Origin: Pannonibacter phragmitetus DSM 14782
GTDB lineage: Bacteria; Pseudomonadota; Alphaproteobacteria; Rhizobiales; Stappiaceae
Assembly (NCBI RefSeq): GCF_000382365.1
Contig: NZ_KB908224.1
Coordinates: 81,947 to 145,946, forward strand
Direction: 5' to 3'
Length of the DNA stretch: 64,000 nt
Shown: piece after piece, positions 60,486-64,000 of the stretch
How positions within the stretch are numbered: the first letter of the stretch is position 1
Layout: every line of letters begins with the position of its first letter
Notes under the pieces: generated by a model
Told to the model about the DNA's origin: nothing
The model's database searches: none
Seen by the model: the letters and a program-made list of their open reading frames with translations, nothing else
Translations under genes and position numbers: made by a program

Positions 60486-62042
60486 TTACTGCGGGCGGGC
60501 GACCAGTTCGTGGCTGATCTGGCCGAGCCAGGTTTCGGTCACCACGTCATCGCCGTGCTTGAGGAAGGCGCGAGCCTCGATCGGGTCGTGATCCTCCACC
60601 TTGGCGTCGAAGATCAGGCGCCAGCGGTCCGTGCCGACGACCGGCAGGATGTAAGGGTTGATCGGCTCGCCGCGCGACAGTTCCACCACGGCCGTCACAC
60701 CATCCTGCTGGCCGAGACCCTTGAGGGCCGGGCCTTCGAAGTCGATGGACAGCTTGATCTGGTCAGCCGGGCGGGGCTGGCCGGGGACGCCGCCCTGACC
60801 GGCGCGGGTTGCCACGGTGCGGGCGCCAACGCCGGGCAGCGGATGGGCGTCCTTCCAGTGCATCCGGTAAGAGAAGCTGCGCTCCTCGCCGGCGGCCGGC
60901 AGATTGCTGGGGATGAAATAGGCGACGATGTTGTCGTAGATCTCGTCATCGGTCGGGATTTCGATCAGCTGCACCGCGCCTTCACCGAAGGGCGCCAGCG
61001 GCTCCAGCCAGACGGACGGGCGTTTTTCATAGAACACGCCGTCATCTTCATAGTTGGTGTAGGCGCGGTCACGCTGGGCAAGGCCGAAGCCCTTCAGGTT
61101 GGCGGTCTGGAAGGTGGAGGTGCGCACGCTCTTCGGGTTGTTCAGCGGACGCCAGATCTGCTCGCCGTTTTCCATGACGATGGCGAGGCCGTCCGTGTCA
61201 TGCACTTCCGGGCGCCAGTCGAGGCCCGTGGAGCGGTTCGTCTCCGAATACCAGTACATGCTGGTCAGCGGCGCGATGCCGAGGCGCTCCACCGGCTTGC
61301 GGAAGAACAGGCGGCTTTCCACGTCGATGGTCTGGCCCGCGCCATCCTTGTTGCGCATGGTCATCTTGTAGGCGCCGGCAACGCTGGGGCTGTCCATCAG
61401 CGCATAGAGCACCATCGTCTCGCCCTCGGCCTCACCCTTTGCCAGCCAGAAGGACGTGAAGCGCGGGAACTCTTCCGGTTCGGACATGCCCGAATTGATC
61501 GCAAGACCGCGGGCCGACTGGCCATACTGATGCGACTGGCCATCGGTGCGGAAATAGGACGCGCCGAGGAAGGAGATCCAGTCGGTCTTCAGGTCCGGGC
61601 GCATGATGCGGAAACCGGCGAAGCCGATGTCTGCGGGCAGCTTGCGTGCCGGGCTGTCATCCGGGCTGTCGAAATAGGCCGGATCGTAGAGGATTTCCCG
61701 GCTGATGCCGCTTTCGACCTGATAGATCTTAACCGGGTTCTTGAAATAGCGGCCGAGATGGAAAAACTGGACCGGTGCATCCGGGCTGATAGACACCGTT
61801 TCCTTCGGGTCGAACCGGATCTTCCAGTGAGCGTCGAAATCAATCTTTTCGAGCGTGTCGGCAGAGCGGGTCTTGGGCTCTGCATAGGGTTTGGCCGCAA
61901 GAGCCTTGGCCTGGCCAATCACTGTGTCGAAGCTGAAGGGGGCCGCCGGGCCGCGCCGGGCCGACAGGTCGCCGGCGAGCGCTGAACCGGCAGATGCCGA
62001 AATCAGTCCGAGAAGAAGCAGACAGGAAGCGAAGAAACGCAT
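60486..62042 (-). CDS. opgG: periplasmic glucan biosynthesis protein OpgG
   Basis: OpgG (MdoG) is needed for making osmoregulated periplasmic glucans, now known in part to act as a beta-glucanase. The 518-residue protein has a Sec signal peptide (about 1-23, SCLLLLGLISASAGSALA). Family segments include YFKNPVKIYQVESGISREIL, ADIGFAGFRIM, FLGASYFRTDGQSHQYGQSA and TSMYWYSETNRSTGLDWRP. The Sec rather than Tat signal favours OpgG over OpgD. GGGATG precedes the ATG. The glucosyltransferase OpgH is not adjacent in the visible sequence. Confidence 0.9.
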   Translation of the reverse strand: MRFFASCLLLLGLISASAGSALAGDLSARRGPAAPFSFDTVIGQAKALAAKPYAEPKTRSADTLEKIDFDAHWKIRFDPKETVSISPDAPVQFFHLGRYFKNPVKIYQVESGISREILYDPAYFDSPDDSPARKLPADIGFAGFRIMRPDLKTDWISFLGASYFRTDGQSHQYGQSARGLAINSGMSEPEEFPRFTSFWLAKGEAEGETMVLYALMDSPSVAGAYKMTMRNKDGAGQTIDVESRLFFRKPVERLGIAPLTSMYWYSETNRSTGLDWRPEVHDTDGLAIVMENGEQIWRPLNNPKSVRTSTFQTANLKGFGLAQRDRAYTNYEDDGVFYEKRPSVWLEPLAPFGEGAVQLIEIPTDDEIYDNIVAYFIPSNLPAAGEERSFSYRMHWKDAHPLPGVGARTVATRAGQGGVPGQPRPADQIKLSIDFEGPALKGLGQQDGVTAVVELSRGEPINPYILPVVGTDRWRLIFDAKVEDHDPIEARAFLKHGDDVVTETWLGQISHELVARPQ

Positions 62043-62326
62043 GAGTCATCCCTGATCAAAAACCGCCAGCTGGGAACAGGCCCGGCAATTCTGCCCATTT
62101 CAGGGCGGCGGCGGAAAATACATCTGCAGCGTAATACCTGCAAGCGGCGTATTTGCTTGGCTTGCGGCCTTTTGGGCCTGCAGGCGCATGGCGCAGAAAA
62201 AGGCTTTGCAGTCAGCTTTGCCGCAACTAGAGTGCGCGCGGTTTTCCAAGGCCTCCGGCGGCGCAGCCGGGGTGCCTTACACGCCAAACGTGACGTCAAA
62301 AAAGAACAGCGAACGGACATATCTCC

Positions 62327-63547
62327 ATGGCCCATGGCGACATCAAGAAGGTCGTGCTTGCCTATTCCGGCGGCCTCGACACCTCCATCATCCTGAAGTG
62401 GCTCCAGACCGAACTGGGCGCCGAAGTGGTGACCTTCACCGCTGACCTCGGCCAGGGCGAGGAGCTGGAGCCGGCCCGCAAGAAGGCCGAGATGCTGGGC
62501 ATCAAGGAAATCTTCATCGAAGACGTGCGCGAGGAATTCGTCCGCGATTTCGTCTTCCCGATGTTCCGCGCCAATGCCGTCTACGAAGGCGTCTATCTGC
62601 TGGGCACCTCCATCGCCCGTCCGCTGATCTCCAAGCACCTCATCGAGATTGCGAAGAAGACCGGCGCTGACGCCATTGCCCATGGCGCCACCGGCAAGGG
62701 CAACGACCAGGTCCGCTTCGAGCTGTCCGCCTATGCGCTGAACCCGGACATCAAGATCATCGCCCCCTGGCGTGACTGGACCTTCAAGAGCCGCACCGAC
62801 CTCTTGGAGTTCGCCGAGAAGCACCAGATCCCGGTTGCCAAGGACAAGAAGGGCGAGGCTCCGTTCTCCGTGGATGCCAACCTGCTGCACTCTTCCTCCG
62901 AGGGCAAGGTGCTGGAAGACCCGGCGGTCGAGGCTCCCGAATATGTGCATATGCGCACCATTTCCCCGGAATCGGCGCCCGACACCCCGACCGTCATCAA
63001 GATCGGCTTCGAGCGTGGTGACGCGGTCTCCATCAACGGCGAGCGCCTTTCCCCGGCAACCCTGCTGGCCAAGCTCAACGACTATGGCCGCGACAACGGC
63101 ATCGGCCGTCTGGACCTCGTCGAGAACCGCTTCGTCGGCATGAAGAGCCGCGGCGTCTACGAAACGCCGGGCGGCACCATCCTGCTCACCGCACACCGCG
63201 CGATGGAATCCATCACGCTGGACCGCGGCGCGGCGCACCTGAAGGACGAGATCATGCCGCGCTATGCCGAGCTGATCTATTACGGCTTCTGGTTCTCGCC
63301 CGAGCGCGAAATGCTGCAGGCCCTGATCGACAAGAGCCAGGAGCATGTGGAAGGCGAAGTGACGCTGAAACTCTACAAGGGCAACGTCATGGTAACCGGC
63401 CGTGAAAGCCCGAAGTCGCTCTATTCCGACAAGCTGGTTACCTTCGAGGACGACCAGGGCGCCTACGACCAGAAGGACGCTGCCGGCTTCATCAAGCTCA
63501 ACGCCCTGCGCCTGCGCACCCTCGCCAAGCGCAACCAGAGCCGCTGA
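62327..63547 (+). CDS. argG: argininosuccinate synthase
   Basis: ArgG joins citrulline and aspartate with ATP in arginine biosynthesis. The 406-residue length is normal. The N-type ATP pyrophosphatase P-loop is [12 protein letters not shown] near residue 10, and [13 protein letters not shown] and the specific [16 protein letters not shown] region are present. It is monocistronic, with its own terminator 27 bases past the stop. The IS256-family insertion lies beyond that terminator, so argG itself looks intact. Confidence 0.97.
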   Translation: MAHGDIKKVVLAYSGGLDTSIILKWLQTELGAEVVTFTADLGQGEELEPARKKAEMLGIKEIFIEDVREEFVRDFVFPMFRANAVYEGVYLLGTSIARPLISKHLIEIAKKTGADAIAHGATGKGNDQVRFELSAYALNPDIKIIAPWRDWTFKSRTDLLEFAEKHQIPVAKDKKGEAPFSVDANLLHSSSEGKVLEDPAVEAPEYVHMRTISPESAPDTPTVIKIGFERGDAVSINGERLSPATLLAKLNDYGRDNGIGRLDLVENRFVGMKSRGVYETPGGTILLTAHRAMESITLDRGAAHLKDEIMPRYAELIYYGFWFSPEREMLQALIDKSQEHVEGEVTLKLYKGNVMVTGRESPKSLYSDKLVTFEDDQGAYDQKDAAGFIKLNALRLRTLAKRNQSR

Positions 63548-63574
63548 GCATTTCTCAGGGCGATAAGTTCAGAC

Positions 63575-63609
63575 CGGGGCGCCGCGCAATCGGCGCCCCG
63601 AATGTTTTT
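63575..63609 (+). terminator. intrinsic terminator of argG
   Basis: CGGGGCGCCG (63575-63584) pairs perfectly with CGGCGCCCCG (63591-63600) around a six-base loop, followed by AATGTTTTT. Confidence 0.85.
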
Positions 63610-63653
63610 GTGCAGACAGGCGGGGAAGGGCCCCTGCAGCCAGCACCAGCAGG

Positions 63654-63702
63654 CGCCGTTATCACTGGACCCTCCGTTGTCACGGGACCCGCCGTTATCA
63701 GG
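63654..63702. repeat. 18-bp tandem repeat cut off at the IS boundary
   Basis: Two 18-base units (63654-63671 and 63672-63689) and a third partial unit (63690-63702) share the pattern C(G/T)CCGTT(A/G)TCAC-GGACC. The third unit stops after CGTTATCA, at about the place where the IS256-type left end should begin. Confidence 0.55.
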
Positions 63703-64000
63703 TAGTGTGCTGAGAGTTCTGCAAATTCGCTGAGAGATGGCGGTCATGGCAGACTGGTGTTGTTCAAGTTCACCGTTTCCCGTGGAAGGAACGCCGCCAT
63801 GACCAAGACCGAAGTTAAGACCGCCAGCGCCAGCGTCAAAGAGATTCTGCTTTCGCACCCAGACGGCCTGCGCGATGTGATCCGCGCCGTCATGCAGGAG
63901 GTTCTGGAAGCAGAGATGGACGAGGCGCTGGGAGCGGCGAAGAGCGAGCGGACGCCGGAGCGTCTGGGCTATCGCTCGGGCCATTACAGCCGCACGCTGG
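63703..64000 (+). mobile_element. IS256-family insertion sequence, left end (partial)
   Basis: The transposase frame beginning at 63799 is preceded by about 95 bases of non-coding DNA that may include the left terminal repeat. A repeated GCTGAGAG (63709 and 63726 area) is visible. The right end is outside the window, so the terminal repeats and target duplication cannot be defined. The left boundary is an estimate from the broken 18-base repeat. Confidence 0.55.
63799..64000 (+). CDS. IS256 family transposase, N-terminal part
   Basis: The last 202 bases encode 67 residues of an IS256-family (mutator-type) DDE transposase. The sequence HPDGLRDVIRAVMQEVLEAE, then MDEALGAAKSERTPERLGYR and SGHYSRTL, follows the conserved N-terminus (xLLxxxLExEMxExLGAxKYERxxxRxGYRNGxxxRxL). 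AAGGAACG precedes the ATG. The catalytic DDE core lies beyond the window, so whether the element is intact is unknown. Confidence 0.88.
   Translation, partial: MTKTEVKTASASVKEILLSHPDGLRDVIRAVMQEVLEAEMDEALGAAKSERTPERLGYRSGHYSRTL

Overview
This 64 kb window is GC-rich, densely packed chromosomal DNA from an alphaproteobacterium, most likely of the order Hyphomicrobiales (Rhizobiales). The support is the gene content and order: aroK-aroB-CNNM, bolA facing a J-domain gene followed by cobS-cobT, rpmB nearby, an accA/xerD neighbourhood, a fused secD-secF, an IalB-family protein, and three enzymes of the ethylmalonyl-CoA pathway. A Stappiaceae-like genus would fit but cannot be proved from the sequence alone.

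Layout. 1-2.5 kb: a partial acyl-CoA synthetase, TspO and YchJ. 2.5-4 kb: a small mobile patch beside tRNA-Ala, with a 'mobile mystery protein A' regulator, a stump of its Fic partner (protein B), and a very AT-rich unknown membrane-protein gene where the Fic body should be. 4-10 kb: housekeeping genes (YggT, DUF167, Trm112, LON-domain, CnoX, a ProX-like editing protein), two identical tRNA-Gly genes, an outer-membrane MipA/OmpV protein and a pentapeptide-repeat protein. 10-13 kb: a patatin lipase coupled to 3-hydroxybutyrate dehydrogenase, and an unknown membrane protein. 13-19 kb: ispG, a pyridoxal kinase, a DUF429 protein, a lipoprotein L,D-transpeptidase, accA and a DUF3108 protein. 20-30 kb: rpmB, a queuosine-precursor transporter, the cobT-cobS-J-domain operon, bolA, CNNM-aroB-aroK and xerD.

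30-45 kb carries mesaconyl-CoA hydratase, crotonyl-CoA carboxylase/reductase and ethylmalonyl-CoA mutase, interleaved with a carbonic anhydrase, a CAP lipoprotein, a double-receiver protein, a Kef-type antiporter, secDF and a chemoreceptor. Together with 3-hydroxybutyrate dehydrogenase these indicate growth on acetyl-CoA-generating substrates and PHB turnover without relying on the glyoxylate shunt. 45-64 kb holds an EamA transporter, TenA, asd, a Bcr/CflA exporter, a large secreted phytase/esterase-like protein, a quinone-oxidoreductase-like MDR enzyme, an SpoU-family methyltransferase, an ECF sigma factor, IalB, rlmN, a Tat-exported molybdenum oxidoreductase operon with a divergent TetR regulator, opgG, argG and the start of an IS256-family element that runs off the window.

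The most interesting signals are not ordinary genes. (1) A threonine-codon-rich leader peptide precedes asd, and the RNA after it can fold onto the asd ribosome binding site; this looks like amino-acid-responsive translational attenuation. (2) The Fic gene of a mobile mystery A/B pair has been cut to a 34-codon stump and replaced by AT-rich DNA. (3) A nested-hairpin repeat occurs in two intergenic regions 20 kb apart. (4) Two palindromic operators lie between the molybdenum oxidoreductase operon and its TetR gene.
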